From NCBI RefSeq assembly GCF_025150745.1, contig NZ_CP102282.1, positions 1,065,501 to 1,129,500 on the forward strand: a stretch of 64,000 nt of DNA. The letters run 5' to 3'. Position 1 is the stretch's first letter. The number at the start of each line of letters is the position of its first letter. The stretch comes from Eubacterium ventriosum. GTDB taxonomy: Bacteria; Bacillota; Clostridia; Lachnospirales; Lachnospiraceae. The translations under genes were made by a program, and so were the position numbers. The notes beneath the pieces are model-generated. The model saw only the letters and a list, made by a program, of their open reading frames with translations. It was not told where the DNA came from and made no database searches. Below, piece by piece: positions 44,226 through 53,625 of this stretch.

Positions 44226-46175
44226 ATGAGTAAAAAAATATTAGTAATGATGCTGATTATAATTTCAGCTATAAGTTTTATTAAACAGCCTAATTTAAAT
44301 GTAATGGCAGATGAAAAAGCTAAGATAGAGATTTGGAGTGAATCACTGAATGAAAGAATTGAACATAGAAGTATTGAGGTTGGAAATTCAAATCCGAACT
44401 TTTCTATAAAGGTTACTCCAAGTGACACAACAATTGAAAATGTAACTTGGGTTACAGAGAATATAGGTGTGGCAACTGTTGAAGGTAATAATTCAACAGC
44501 AACGGTTTATGGAGTGTCAGAAGGCTCCACTAAATTAGTATTATCAGCCCTAACTAAAAAATATGGTATACTAAATTATGATTGTGTAATTTCAATATAC
44601 ACAAAGATAAATGATATATCAGGTGTAATTAAAAAAACAACAACCTTGTATAGAGGTGCAGATAGTAGTTCTTGGGTTAGAACTGAAAAGGCAAAGGTAG
44701 GTCAGGAGTTAACTATTATAGGTTCATGTGGCAATTACTATTATGTTAAATTACCGGACAATTATATTTTTGATGATAATAGATCAAAAAGAGAAGCTTA
44801 TGTATTGAAATCAGATGTGAATATACCGGTAACAGATGTTGTTTTAGATAAGGATAATATTGTTTTGCCAGTGGGAGATAATTCCAACTTAAGTACAGAA
44901 GTATATCCAAACATAGCATCAAACAAAAACTATAACTATAAATTATCTGATAGTGGTGTGGCAGAAATAAACAATGGCTCAATAAAGACAAAAAAAGAGG
45001 GTATGACGGTTATAACAGCAGTAGCAGACAATAAGGAAGCAAGCTGTAATGTTTCAGTATATACACCGATTAATGCAACAAGTGGAACACTTGCCAGAAA
45101 TACATCATTATATGCCGGGGCAAGTGAAAAATGTAGAGTTAAAAAGAATGATGGAAAGAAAGGCAACTCATTAAAAGTAATAGGAAAATGCGGAAGCTAT
45201 TATTATGTAGAATTTTCGGAAAATTATTTTGGAAACAATTCGGATAATAAAGCTTTTGTGCCAATCTCAGATGTGTACATACCAGTTGAAAGAATTGAAG
45301 TGTCTGAAACAAATATTATTATGAATATTAATCAGAAAACTAAAATAAATGTTAAGGTTTATCCGGAAATTGCAACAAATAAGAATGTAGAGTTTAAAGT
45401 GACGAAGGGAAAAATATATGTAAATAAGATAGGAGAGATTAAACCAATAGTTGAAGGAGAATCAATTATTGATGTGTATGGGGCGAATGGAGAAAAAGCA
45501 CATAGTTGTACAGTTCAGGTATTAAAAGATAAAGTTATAGAAAAGTTAGATCCAGATAATAAATTTACGGTTTCAGGTTTAAGAACAGATTTGGATGGTA
45601 ATTATATCACATTCTCAGAATGTCAGGGAGCTTCTGAATATATTGTGTTCAGAAAAGAAGGTAAGAAATGGGAAGATATATACTATTCATATAATAATGA
45701 TTCTAAGAATTATAGAAGTGTATTTGATCCGGGAGCAAAACTTGGAAAGAAATATAAGTATAAAATAGTTGCGTATTACAAATATGTAACATATAAAAAT
45801 GGAAAGTTAGGAACCGAAAGGCTCACAAAAACAATTATATCTCCAGAGATTACAACAGGCACACCTGAATTAAAAGCTAATAAACAAAATAATAAAAAAG
45901 GAGTTGTCAAGAATATAAAATTAAAATGGAATAAAATGTCATATGATTATAACAATAAATCATTAAAAGGTGGCTATGTAATATCAAGAAAAATCGGCAG
46001 TGGAAAGAAAAAACAAATTAAGACTATTAACAATAAGAAGACAACCAATTATACAGACTCAAAAGTAAGTAAGAACAAAAATTATGTTTATTACATAAAG
46101 GCATTTTATGAAACAAAATCAGGTAAAAAAATCTATTCACCAGTAAGAAAGATAGAAGTAAATACTAAGAAATAG
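44226..46175 (+). CDS. secreted Ig-like (BIG2) and FN3 domain surface protein
   Basis: A 649-residue secreted protein with an N-terminal signal (ILVMMLIIISAISF). Three Ig-like BIG2-type segments can be seen (about 50-125, 203-280, 350-430), with phrases like VTWVTENIGVATVEG and VAEINNGSIKTKKEGMTVITA. Between them are two repeated SH3-like segments (LYRGADSSSWVRTEKAKVGQ at about 140 and LYAGASEKCRVKKNDGKKG at about 290, each followed by GSCGNYYYVKL or GKCGSYYYVEF). FN3-like units lie at 450-645. No LPXTG motif and no enzyme domain were found. The layout suggests adhesion or wall-binding. It lies 26 bp after the previous gene. Confidence 0.7.
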   Translation: MSKKILVMMLIIISAISFIKQPNLNVMADEKAKIEIWSESLNERIEHRSIEVGNSNPNFSIKVTPSDTTIENVTWVTENIGVATVEGNNSTATVYGVSEGSTKLVLSALTKKYGILNYDCVISIYTKINDISGVIKKTTTLYRGADSSSWVRTEKAKVGQELTIIGSCGNYYYVKLPDNYIFDDNRSKREAYVLKSDVNIPVTDVVLDKDNIVLPVGDNSNLSTEVYPNIASNKNYNYKLSDSGVAEINNGSIKTKKEGMTVITAVADNKEASCNVSVYTPINATSGTLARNTSLYAGASEKCRVKKNDGKKGNSLKVIGKCGSYYYVEFSENYFGNNSDNKAFVPISDVYIPVERIEVSETNIIMNINQKTKINVKVYPEIATNKNVEFKVTKGKIYVNKIGEIKPIVEGESIIDVYGANGEKAHSCTVQVLKDKVIEKLDPDNKFTVSGLRTDLDGNYITFSECQGASEYIVFRKEGKKWEDIYYSYNNDSKNYRSVFDPGAKLGKKYKYKIVAYYKYVTYKNGKLGTERLTKTIISPEITTGTPELKANKQNNKKGVVKNIKLKWNKMSYDYNNKSLKGGYVISRKIGSGKKKQIKTINNKKTTNYTDSKVSKNKNYVYYIKAFYETKSGKKIYSPVRKIEVNTKK

Positions 46176-46187
46176 GAGGACAAAATT

Positions 46188-47405
46188 ATGTCAAATAAAG
46201 TAAAAAAAAGAATTGTACTATGTTCAGCAATGGTTACAATAACAACGTTATTGTTATGCACAGGCATTGTTAAAGAAAATGTTAAGGCGGAAGAAAATAC
46301 AACAATCATCACAGAAAAAACAACTAATAAAGCGTTAACAGCACCATCATGTTTCAAGGGAATGTCATCCAAGAAAGGCATAGTTCTCAGTTGGAAGAAA
46401 AACAATGAAGCTGATGGATACATTATATACAAAAATGGAAGAAAACTTAAAACAATTAAGTCATCAAAGACAAAATACACGGACAAAAAAGTAAAAACAA
46501 ACAAGGCATATACATATGAAATACAGTCATATAAGAATGTTGGAGGTAAAAAAACATTAAGCGTAAAAAGCTTAAAAATAAAAGTTGTAAAGGCAAATGC
46601 TAATTCGAGGAAACAGAATGTAACAGGATTTGAAAACATTAAGAAGGAATACAAGTTGGGAATTGGCGAAAGTTCAAGACTTAAGCCAACAGTTAAGATT
46701 ACAAAGAAATCAAAGAAGAGCAAGAAAGTAAAAAACACAAAGAAAGTAAAGCAGAAGGCTTACAGTAAAAAAATACGATGGAGTTCCTCAAATCCAAGTC
46801 TTGTGAAAGTGGACAAGAATGGCAAAATAACAGCAACCTCAGACAAAACAACAGGGACAGCATACATATATGTTACAGCGCACAACGGATTACAAAAGAA
46901 GATAAAGGTAAGTGTGGTTAATTATGCCTTGCTGGAAAGTGTAAAGAACCTTAAGAAGGTAAATGAAAACTCGATAAAGGAACTTCTTACAATCAGTAAG
47001 AATGATACATCGAAAATTGCAGAATATTTTCAATACAATAATCCGGGAAAGTCGGTTGAATTAACATTGGGGGAAAGGGAAGTTAGAACAAAAGATGGAG
47101 GATATACATATGAGTACTGTATAGGAATGAACACTGAAATAGAGATAGAAAAAGGAATGTATGAATTTGTTTTAAAGTATCTGTTGACAAAAGATATAAA
47201 AACAATAAAAATTGAAAAGAATTATGTGGTATTTCAAAATGCAGGATTATACAGCTTTGGATATAAGTTAAACGATTTAGTGTATGTGTTTAACGGAAAA
47301 GAGGCATTGGATAATTATCAGTATAACAATGCTGTGTATGATGTAATCCCAGTTTCAGACAGATGGTATTACGGAACATCCTATGCTTATGGAAGCATAT
47401 TTTAA
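46188..47405 (+). CDS. secreted FN3/BIG2 domain protein with unique C-terminal domain
   Basis: A 405-residue secreted protein. The signal peptide (RIVLCSAMVTITTLLLCTG) is followed by an FN3-like domain (50-135, IVLSWKKNNEADGYIIYKNG). A Lys-rich BIG2-like domain lies at 145-245 (IRWSSSNPSLVKVDKNGKITATS). The C-terminal 150 residues (VELTLGEREVRTKDGGYTYEY, VVFQNAGLYSFGYKLNDLVYVF) form a less basic globular domain that I do not recognise. It follows the BIG2 protein by 12 bp and is likely cotranscribed with it. A strong AGGAGGA ribosome site precedes the ATG. Confidence 0.68.
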   Translation: MSNKVKKRIVLCSAMVTITTLLLCTGIVKENVKAEENTTIITEKTTNKALTAPSCFKGMSSKKGIVLSWKKNNEADGYIIYKNGRKLKTIKSSKTKYTDKKVKTNKAYTYEIQSYKNVGGKKTLSVKSLKIKVVKANANSRKQNVTGFENIKKEYKLGIGESSRLKPTVKITKKSKKSKKVKNTKKVKQKAYSKKIRWSSSNPSLVKVDKNGKITATSDKTTGTAYIYVTAHNGLQKKIKVSVVNYALLESVKNLKKVNENSIKELLTISKNDTSKIAEYFQYNNPGKSVELTLGEREVRTKDGGYTYEYCIGMNTEIEIEKGMYEFVLKYLLTKDIKTIKIEKNYVVFQNAGLYSFGYKLNDLVYVFNGKEALDNYQYNNAVYDVIPVSDRWYYGTSYAYGSIF

Positions 47406-47416
47406 TTAAGACCGTT

Positions 47417-47662
47417 ATGGCTAGGGGAGAAAACAAAGAACAGAATGAGATTGTGGCACATATGAAGAATTTTGAAACTGTTTCTAATTCGGATATTAAG
47501 TTTGATGAATCTTTCAATATAAAGATAGATTGCAACAATGACATAGGAATAATGTATTTGCGAAGTCAGGACAAAATATGTTATTTGAAGAACAAAGATA
47601 AAGCATACCAGTTATCAAAGGAAGACTATGATTTCATAATTAATAAGGTAGAAGAGGAATAA
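47417..47662 (+). CDS. small hypothetical protein
   Basis: A frame of 81 codons from the ATG at 47417, 11 bp after the previous stop. An in-frame ATG at 47363 overlaps the previous gene. No good ribosome site precedes either. The sequence (MARGENKEQNEIVAHMK, GIMYLRSQDKICYLKNKDKAY) is hydrophilic, with no signal peptide and no known motif. Its position just before a terminator and its normal codon use support it as a real gene, but only moderately. Confidence 0.45.
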   Translation: MARGENKEQNEIVAHMKNFETVSNSDIKFDESFNIKIDCNNDIGIMYLRSQDKICYLKNKDKAYQLSKEDYDFIINKVEEE

Positions 47663-47669
47663 TAAAAAA

Positions 47670-47711
47670 GGCACAGAGTTAATCAGCTACGATTAGCCCT
47701 GTGTTTTTTTT
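47670..47711 (+). terminator. intrinsic terminator after the secreted-protein operon
   Basis: GCACAG / CTGTGT (47671-47704) with inner TTAATC / GATTAG, then eight T ending at 47711. Confidence 0.85.
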
Positions 47712-47849
47712 GTAAAGATAAATTATCTCACAGTTATAGATTGAAGATTATTTATCCATTTCAAAAAAATTATTAATACTTTTTCGGCATTTTGAATATA
47801 TTGAACTGTTAGGAATTTTTCCTGCAAAAAACAGTGAGGAGGTGAAATA

Positions 47850-50081
47850 ATGCACAGGTTTTTCCGGCTATGGAAAAGGCAAAGGATGAAAAAGTTTGGA
47901 GCATGTATGTTATGTATGGTAATTACAATGACAATGTTTCAACCGGTTTCGGGAAGTATAGGGCCGGGAACGGATACACTAAAGACTGATGAGGGAACAC
48001 CGGTGAAAAGTATTTACGTTTCTGACAGCTCCACATCTGACATTGAATCTTTGTTTCAGGGAAAAAACAAAGATGACGGAAGGATAGAAACTGACAAGTC
48101 AGTAATGTATGGAAAAGATGATTATTCCATATTTAACAGTTATAACCCGGGAGAATTTAGCGTAATTTTGTCAGCACTTGGACAGAAGTATATTGATACG
48201 ACTTCGGGAATAATTCATGTACCTTTAGATGTGGTACTTGTTCTTGATATTTCAGGAAGTATGTCTGTGGATGGCGATGGCAAGAGGGCTGATAATCTGG
48301 TAAAAGCTGTAAACAAGACCATTACTTATTTGATGAAAGAAGATGAGAATAACAGGGTAGCGGTTGTGGCATACAACACAAAAGCCACAAAGATTTTGCC
48401 GCTTGGAAGATATTATGTTGGAAGCAAGGCAGACTACTCTAATACCAATTCTTATTTTTCTGTATCAAAATCATCTAAGAATGATGGCTACAAAAAATTA
48501 GATATAGGAAAAATTAAAAACGAAAGTACAAACAATCTTACAGATAAGGCATCGAAATCAATTGAGGTATATGGGGCAACATACATTCAGGATGGAATAA
48601 AGCAGGGGGCGGATATTCTTATTAATGAAAAAACAACAACTTACACTGACAGTGTTTCTGGTCAGAAAGTAACAAGAACACCTAATATTCTTTTGCTATC
48701 AGATGGTTGTCCTACCCTTGGCAATTCGGATTACAAGAATTTGGCTTCGAATAAAAAATTTGGTGACGGTTCATGTTGTGGAAGTGAAAATACTACGGAC
48801 AATAACAAGGAGTATTCAGAAAATGACAAGGGAATTTTTGGTTATTACACAATTCTTACGGCAAAGTATTATAAGGACAGTGTAAGTAAGCATTACAATG
48901 GTCAGGCAGACCATAAAAATAACAAGTTTTTTACAGTTGGTGTAGGCGTTACTGAAGGGGAAGGTTATGACTACATTAGTCAGGTACTTCATCCAACGGC
49001 GCAGAATCTTGAACGATGTAAGAACAGCAAAGATCCGCGAGCTAACGAATTGCACAAGGCTTTGAAAAAACAATATGCCGATAATACAAAGATAACTGTA
49101 GGAAGTAAAAATACGGGAGTTCAGGCAAAAAGTTCCACGTATTATTACACCAATCCATACAGCAATTATGATTATGCCGACAACAGCAAAATGGCAAAAG
49201 ATGATGCAATGGACAGCGAAACACTGGCGCAAATCTTTAAGCAGTTTTTGCAGGAAGGCATGGAAATAATCAACTATCATTCCTGTGTGGAAGAAGGACT
49301 TGATAACGCAGTAGAGTTTACCGACAAAATAGGTCAGGGAATGGAAATAAAGGAAACACCGATTCTAAGATACAATGGCATAAATTACAAAGTGGCAAAA
49401 ATCTCAGAAGACGGTGACGTTACCACCTATATATATGAAGGAAAAGTTCCATCGGCAACAGATGGAAATGACGATGTAAACTTAAAAAACATCAAAGTCA
49501 CAGTAACAAAAAACAGTAAAGGATTACAAAACGTAAAGTTCACAATACCATCCAAACTGTTACCTGAAAACGTCCAAATCCAAGGCGGCACACAATACAC
49601 CAAGGCATTGCCAATCAGACTATGCTACAAAGTAGGTCCAACCAAAGAAGCAATCCTTGAAGCAGCCACTTTTGAAACAATGGAAATGGAAAAAATACTC
49701 TACACAAATATGTGGGATGAGGGCAAAGAAGCAACAGTCACCTACATTCCAAACTCGGAAAACCCATACTACTACGGTTATGAAGAAAATCCAAACTTTG
49801 TAGGCTATGAGGAAGGCGAAATAGCCAAAGACAAAAACGCAACCAAAACAAAGCAATACTCAAAATCATATGGAAAAATAAAAAACAAAACAATAACGGC
49901 AACACTAGGCAACAACGGCAAACTAACCATAAGTGCAGCCAACACAAACAAAATCTACCAACTGCCCGACACAGGCGGAAACGGAACAAACACATACACA
50001 TATATAGGAGCAATACTAATAGCAACATCACTAATCTACAACCGATACAAAAAAAACAGCGACAATATAAATTTGACATAA
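47850..50081 (+). CDS. pilus tip adhesin with VWA domain (LPXTG)
   Basis: A 743-residue surface protein. A signal peptide (MKKFGACMLCMVITMTMF) follows a basic start. The VWA domain (about 128-390) has a complete MIDAS motif, VLVLDISGSMS. A CCGS segment lies near 310. Residues 490-690 are likely Ig-like or CnaA/CnaB-like (PILRYNGINYKVAKIS, YTKALPIRLCYKVG). The end carries the sorting signal LPDTGG, a hydrophobic helix (YIGAILIATSLIY) and a basic tail. It is the first gene of a sortase-assembled pilus operon, and VWA tip pilins (RrgA-like) bind host matrix. The start is supported by GAGGAGGTGA. DNA from about 49490 on has a distinct A/C-rich composition. Confidence 0.88.
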   Translation: MHRFFRLWKRQRMKKFGACMLCMVITMTMFQPVSGSIGPGTDTLKTDEGTPVKSIYVSDSSTSDIESLFQGKNKDDGRIETDKSVMYGKDDYSIFNSYNPGEFSVILSALGQKYIDTTSGIIHVPLDVVLVLDISGSMSVDGDGKRADNLVKAVNKTITYLMKEDENNRVAVVAYNTKATKILPLGRYYVGSKADYSNTNSYFSVSKSSKNDGYKKLDIGKIKNESTNNLTDKASKSIEVYGATYIQDGIKQGADILINEKTTTYTDSVSGQKVTRTPNILLLSDGCPTLGNSDYKNLASNKKFGDGSCCGSENTTDNNKEYSENDKGIFGYYTILTAKYYKDSVSKHYNGQADHKNNKFFTVGVGVTEGEGYDYISQVLHPTAQNLERCKNSKDPRANELHKALKKQYADNTKITVGSKNTGVQAKSSTYYYTNPYSNYDYADNSKMAKDDAMDSETLAQIFKQFLQEGMEIINYHSCVEEGLDNAVEFTDKIGQGMEIKETPILRYNGINYKVAKISEDGDVTTYIYEGKVPSATDGNDDVNLKNIKVTVTKNSKGLQNVKFTIPSKLLPENVQIQGGTQYTKALPIRLCYKVGPTKEAILEAATFETMEMEKILYTNMWDEGKEATVTYIPNSENPYYYGYEENPNFVGYEEGEIAKDKNATKTKQYSKSYGKIKNKTITATLGNNGKLTISAANTNKIYQLPDTGGNGTNTYTYIGAILIATSLIYNRYKKNSDNINLT

Positions 50082-50112
50082 ATAGAGGCGGGCGATAATT
50101 GAAAGGGGAAGT

Positions 50113-51720
50113 ATGAAAAGTATAAAAAAATTTTTAGCAGTCATTTTATCAATGACTTTAATGTTAACACTTGGCACAGCCGCTTTTGGCGCACAAAAAA
50201 CTCTGCCATCAGGCAAGGACACAGGCAGCATTAACGTAACCAACCTAAAGCCGGGAGACACAGTTACCGTATATCAGTTTGTAAAAGCCGACTACAATGA
50301 GTATGGCTTCACAGGTTATTCGGCAATAAACAACTACGTAAAAGATCCTGTTGCACCAACAGCACAGGAAGTAATTGATATGGCATCAAATGCAGCCACT
50401 ATGACAGTTGCAGCAGAGAAGAAAGTTGCCACAGGGGATACGGAAGTTACAATTAATGGACTTCCTGTAGGTTATTATCTTGTAATGGTAACAAGCGGTT
50501 CTGAAACAGTTTACAGTCCAATGATTGCCGGTATTTATTATTCAAAATCAGCTACCGACAACACTTTGAAAAACGGTGCAATTAGTGCAGATTCTGATTT
50601 TGAAATTAAAGCTCAAAAATGTTGGGCAAAGTCATCAACACCTAAGCTTGAAAAAACAATTGTTACACCTTCAAGCAAAAACAGCAAAGGTGACGATATT
50701 GCAATTGGCGACAAAATCACTTTTAAATTAAGTGCAACTGTTCCATCTTATAGCAAGGAATACAAGAAAGTAACTTACAAGATTTATGACATAATGAGCG
50801 AAGGACTTGACTACGTGGATGGCTCAATGAAGTGCTTTATTGAAAAATATGAAAATAACAGAGAGAATATTAAAGTTACACCTAAAGTAAATGGAGGCAT
50901 TATTGAAATTACATTTGACTCAAAATTTATTCTTGAACATCCTGGCCAGAAGATTCAGGTTGAATATCAGGCAAAACTTAATGAAAAAGCAGGTGTAAAC
51001 TTTGATGCAAACATTAATAAGGCATACCTTGAATACTCAAACAATCCTGCCAGTGGTTCTACTGCAAAAACTGGTGAAGACAAAGTTTACGTGTACACAT
51101 TTGGAATTGATTCTAACTTATTTGGCAAGAGTACTGAGAAATGGAACGAGAAGACTAAGGAATTAATTAAGGTAGAAGAAGGGGAGTACCAATGGGGTGA
51201 AACTGAAAAAGAAAGTGGAATTTTCACTACAACAACGGCCCTTGAAGGTGCTACTTTTACTTTGACAAATAATAAAACTAAGAAATCTTACACGGCAACA
51301 TCTGACAAATACGGATATCTTAAGTTTACAGGTCTTGATGCAGGTGAGTACACATTGCAGGAAACAGATGCGCCTGACGGTTTTACATTAAATGACGCAA
51401 AACATACAGTTGTTATCACAGCAGAATATAATCAGGATGGAACTTTAAAATCATACACAATAAAAATCGATGACAAGGCTACATCAACTTATACTGCAAC
51501 TTACGATAAGGGAGTAATCAAAACAATTACTTCAACAAAAGACAGTCAGGGAAATATTTCTGAATCTGCTATTTTGAAAAACTCAAAAATGAGCTTTTTA
51601 CCTTCAACAGGTGGCGTTGGCACAACTATTTTTGCAATTGTAGGTGTTGTATTTGTGGCAGCAGCGTTAGGTCTTCATATGATTTTAAGAGGAAAAAGCA
51701 AGCTGGAACAGGACAGATAG
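50113..51720 (+). CDS. major (backbone) pilin, SpaA-type, LPXTG
   Basis: A 535-residue pilin. The signal peptide is FLAVILSMTLMLTLGTAAFGA. The N-terminal domain (NVTNLKPGDTVTVYQFVKAD) is followed by a CnaA-like domain (KLEKTIVTPSSKN, GDKITFKLSATVPSY). A SpaA/CnaB domain follows near 370-450, with LEGATFTLTNNKT and the E-box YTLQETDAPDGF, which supplies the Glu used in intramolecular Lys-Asn isopeptide bonds. The end carries LPSTGG, a hydrophobic helix and a basic tail. Sortase C polymerises such subunits into fibres. It lies 31 bp after the tip gene and directly before the sortase. Confidence 0.92.
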   Translation: MKSIKKFLAVILSMTLMLTLGTAAFGAQKTLPSGKDTGSINVTNLKPGDTVTVYQFVKADYNEYGFTGYSAINNYVKDPVAPTAQEVIDMASNAATMTVAAEKKVATGDTEVTINGLPVGYYLVMVTSGSETVYSPMIAGIYYSKSATDNTLKNGAISADSDFEIKAQKCWAKSSTPKLEKTIVTPSSKNSKGDDIAIGDKITFKLSATVPSYSKEYKKVTYKIYDIMSEGLDYVDGSMKCFIEKYENNRENIKVTPKVNGGIIEITFDSKFILEHPGQKIQVEYQAKLNEKAGVNFDANINKAYLEYSNNPASGSTAKTGEDKVYVYTFGIDSNLFGKSTEKWNEKTKELIKVEEGEYQWGETEKESGIFTTTTALEGATFTLTNNKTKKSYTATSDKYGYLKFTGLDAGEYTLQETDAPDGFTLNDAKHTVVITAEYNQDGTLKSYTIKIDDKATSTYTATYDKGVIKTITSTKDSQGNISESAILKNSKMSFLPSTGGVGTTIFAIVGVVFVAAALGLHMILRGKSKLEQDR

Positions 51721-51787
51721 TTTGAGATAGAAAAAAGAGTTTCAGACAGCTTTAAAATAAAAAGTTTCAGATAGGTAGTTTTCGTAA

Positions 51788-52708
51788 TTGAAGGGGAACA
51801 GATTAATATCTAAAATTATTATGGTTGTAATTTTTCTTGTAGGATTTGGTTTTATTTTGTATCCAATTGTGGCTAACGAGTGGAATGAAATATGCCGGCG
51901 AAAAGTTATAACCGTATACGACAGGCAGGTTGAACAGTCTGTGGAGCAGGGCAAAATCAGTTATGAGAATGAGAAAAGGAAGGCCGACGAATATAATAAA
52001 GCTTTAAGATTTAACATAACTGATGACGGATTTGTCTCAAATAATGATAATAGTGTCAATAACAGTGACAATGATACTGATGAAGATAATAATAAAGAGA
52101 GTGAAGAAAGTTCCTTTGATGAAAACAGTGAGTACAACAAGTGTCTTAATTTAAACAATGACGGCATGATGGGATATATTTCAATTCCAAAGATTGACGT
52201 AAAACTTCCAATTTATCACTCTACTGACAATGAAGTTTTGCAAAAATATGTGGGGCATTTGGAAGGCTCAAGCCTGCCGGTAGGGGGCAAAAGTACACAT
52301 GGAGTTTTGGCGGCTCACAGGGGGTTGCCCAGCTCCAGATTGTTTACGGATTTGGACAGAATTGAAGAGGGAGACAGGTTTTATATTTATGTGCTTAATC
52401 AGGTTTTGACTTATCAGGTTGATCGGATTTATCCAATGATAGACAAAAACGACAAGGCAAAATTGACGGAAGCATTGCAGACAAAGGAGGGTGAGGACTA
52501 CATTACCCTTCTAACCTGTACCCCATACGGTGTCAACACTCACAGATTATTAGTTAGGGGAAAAAGAGTAGAAAATAGTAACGAGAGTTATGATAGAAAA
52601 TTAAACAGCAACTCAAACTTGTGGATTCTAGGTGGCGCAGCAGTTGGGATAATTGCAACGTCAGTAGTGCTGGTTATTTTGATAAGAAAGGGGGAGAAAG
52701 CAGATTGA
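51788..52708 (+). CDS. class C (pilus) sortase
   Basis: A 306-residue membrane-bound cysteine transpeptidase. A signal/anchor helix lies at residues 9-27, and the catalytic domain spans about 120-260. It contains GYISIPKIDVKLPIYH, the catalytic His in AAHRGLPSSRLFTDL, and the catalytic Cys in LLTCTPYGVNTHRLLVRG with the conserved Arg. A second C-terminal helix (LWILGGAAVGIIATSVVLVI) is typical of class C. Residues 62-115 are a very acidic Asn/Asp-rich linker. The start is TTG at 51788, directly after an in-frame stop and just upstream of the anchor; the next ATG (51821) would cut into the helix. Confidence 0.92.
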   Translation: MKGNRLISKIIMVVIFLVGFGFILYPIVANEWNEICRRKVITVYDRQVEQSVEQGKISYENEKRKADEYNKALRFNITDDGFVSNNDNSVNNSDNDTDEDNNKESEESSFDENSEYNKCLNLNNDGMMGYISIPKIDVKLPIYHSTDNEVLQKYVGHLEGSSLPVGGKSTHGVLAAHRGLPSSRLFTDLDRIEEGDRFYIYVLNQVLTYQVDRIYPMIDKNDKAKLTEALQTKEGEDYITLLTCTPYGVNTHRLLVRGKRVENSNESYDRKLNSNSNLWILGGAAVGIIATSVVLVILIRKGEKAD

Positions 52709-53625
52709 AGAAGCATTGCAAAAGCAATCAGGGAAGATTGGCAAAACACATATTAGGCAAGTATTGTAGAATTAGTCAATTAAGAAATGGTTGTATTTTA
52801 AATAAGATTTGTGTGGGATTTACTTTGATTTTTTTATTTGGCTGTTTGGTCTTAAGCAATGGAAAAGTTTTGGCAGAAAACGCTGTAGACATTGGTAAAC
52901 TTTGCAATCTTATGGTTCAGGTGCCGAAAGAAAATCCGGAGCTTAATAACGCACAATTGCAAGTGAAATTGTACAAAACAGCTGATATTACAAAATTGTG
53001 GAAATACAACACAATAGGAAATTATGAACTAATGAACAATTATGAATATTCCTTTATTAATGGTAATAACGTAATTGAAAAAATAAAGGTTAACCTAAAT
53101 GAAATAGACAGAAATACCACGGCAAAGGAATGGGAGGGGCTTGCTTTTGTGGCAAAAGAAGTGGCAAAGAGCGAAAAGCCTACTGCCGTGGCAACAATTG
53201 CTGACGGAAAAGCTGTTTTTCAGGGGCTTCAACCAGGACTTTATTTGGTGGAAGTGAACGACGCAATTGTAAATGGTAAAGCATACCGATTTATGGCATA
53301 TTTGATTTCAGTGCCTAACTACAACGCCCAAAATCCTGCTGGAGAAAAAATAGAATACAACGTTGACACAGAGTTGAAAGTGGAAGTAAACGATAACAAC
53401 ATAACAACTCAGGTAACCACGTTTAAACCAACAGAAAACACAACAAAATCTAAAGCCAAAACATTAAAAACACCAAAGAATCAGCCGGATGAAACTTCAA
53501 AATATTTTGGCATATTGCCACAAACAGGGCAGCTTAAGTGGATTATTCCTGCCCTACTAATAGTAGGATTTGGTTGTATAGGAATAGGAATACAACTACT
53601 AAAAAAGGAAAATAAAAGTGAATAA
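52705..53625 (+). CDS. minor pilin, LPXTG
   Basis: A 306-residue surface protein. The start is TTG at 52705, overlapping the sortase stop (TTGA) and preceded by AAGGGGGAG. A basic N-terminal region of about 35 residues leads to a signal helix (VGFTLIFLFGCLVLS). The pilin domain (LQVKLYKTADITKLWKYN, GKAVFQGLQPGLYLVEV) resembles small SpaA/CnaB-like minor pilins. The end carries LPQTGQ, a hydrophobic helix (WIIPALLIVGFGCIGIGI) and a basic tail. It probably anchors the pilus to the wall or decorates it. It overlaps the next sortase gene by 8 bp. Confidence 0.85.
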   Translation: MKKHCKSNQGRLAKHILGKYCRISQLRNGCILNKICVGFTLIFLFGCLVLSNGKVLAENAVDIGKLCNLMVQVPKENPELNNAQLQVKLYKTADITKLWKYNTIGNYELMNNYEYSFINGNNVIEKIKVNLNEIDRNTTAKEWEGLAFVAKEVAKSEKPTAVATIADGKAVFQGLQPGLYLVEVNDAIVNGKAYRFMAYLISVPNYNAQNPAGEKIEYNVDTELKVEVNDNNITTQVTTFKPTENTTKSKAKTLKTPKNQPDETSKYFGILPQTGQLKWIIPALLIVGFGCIGIGIQLLKKENKSE

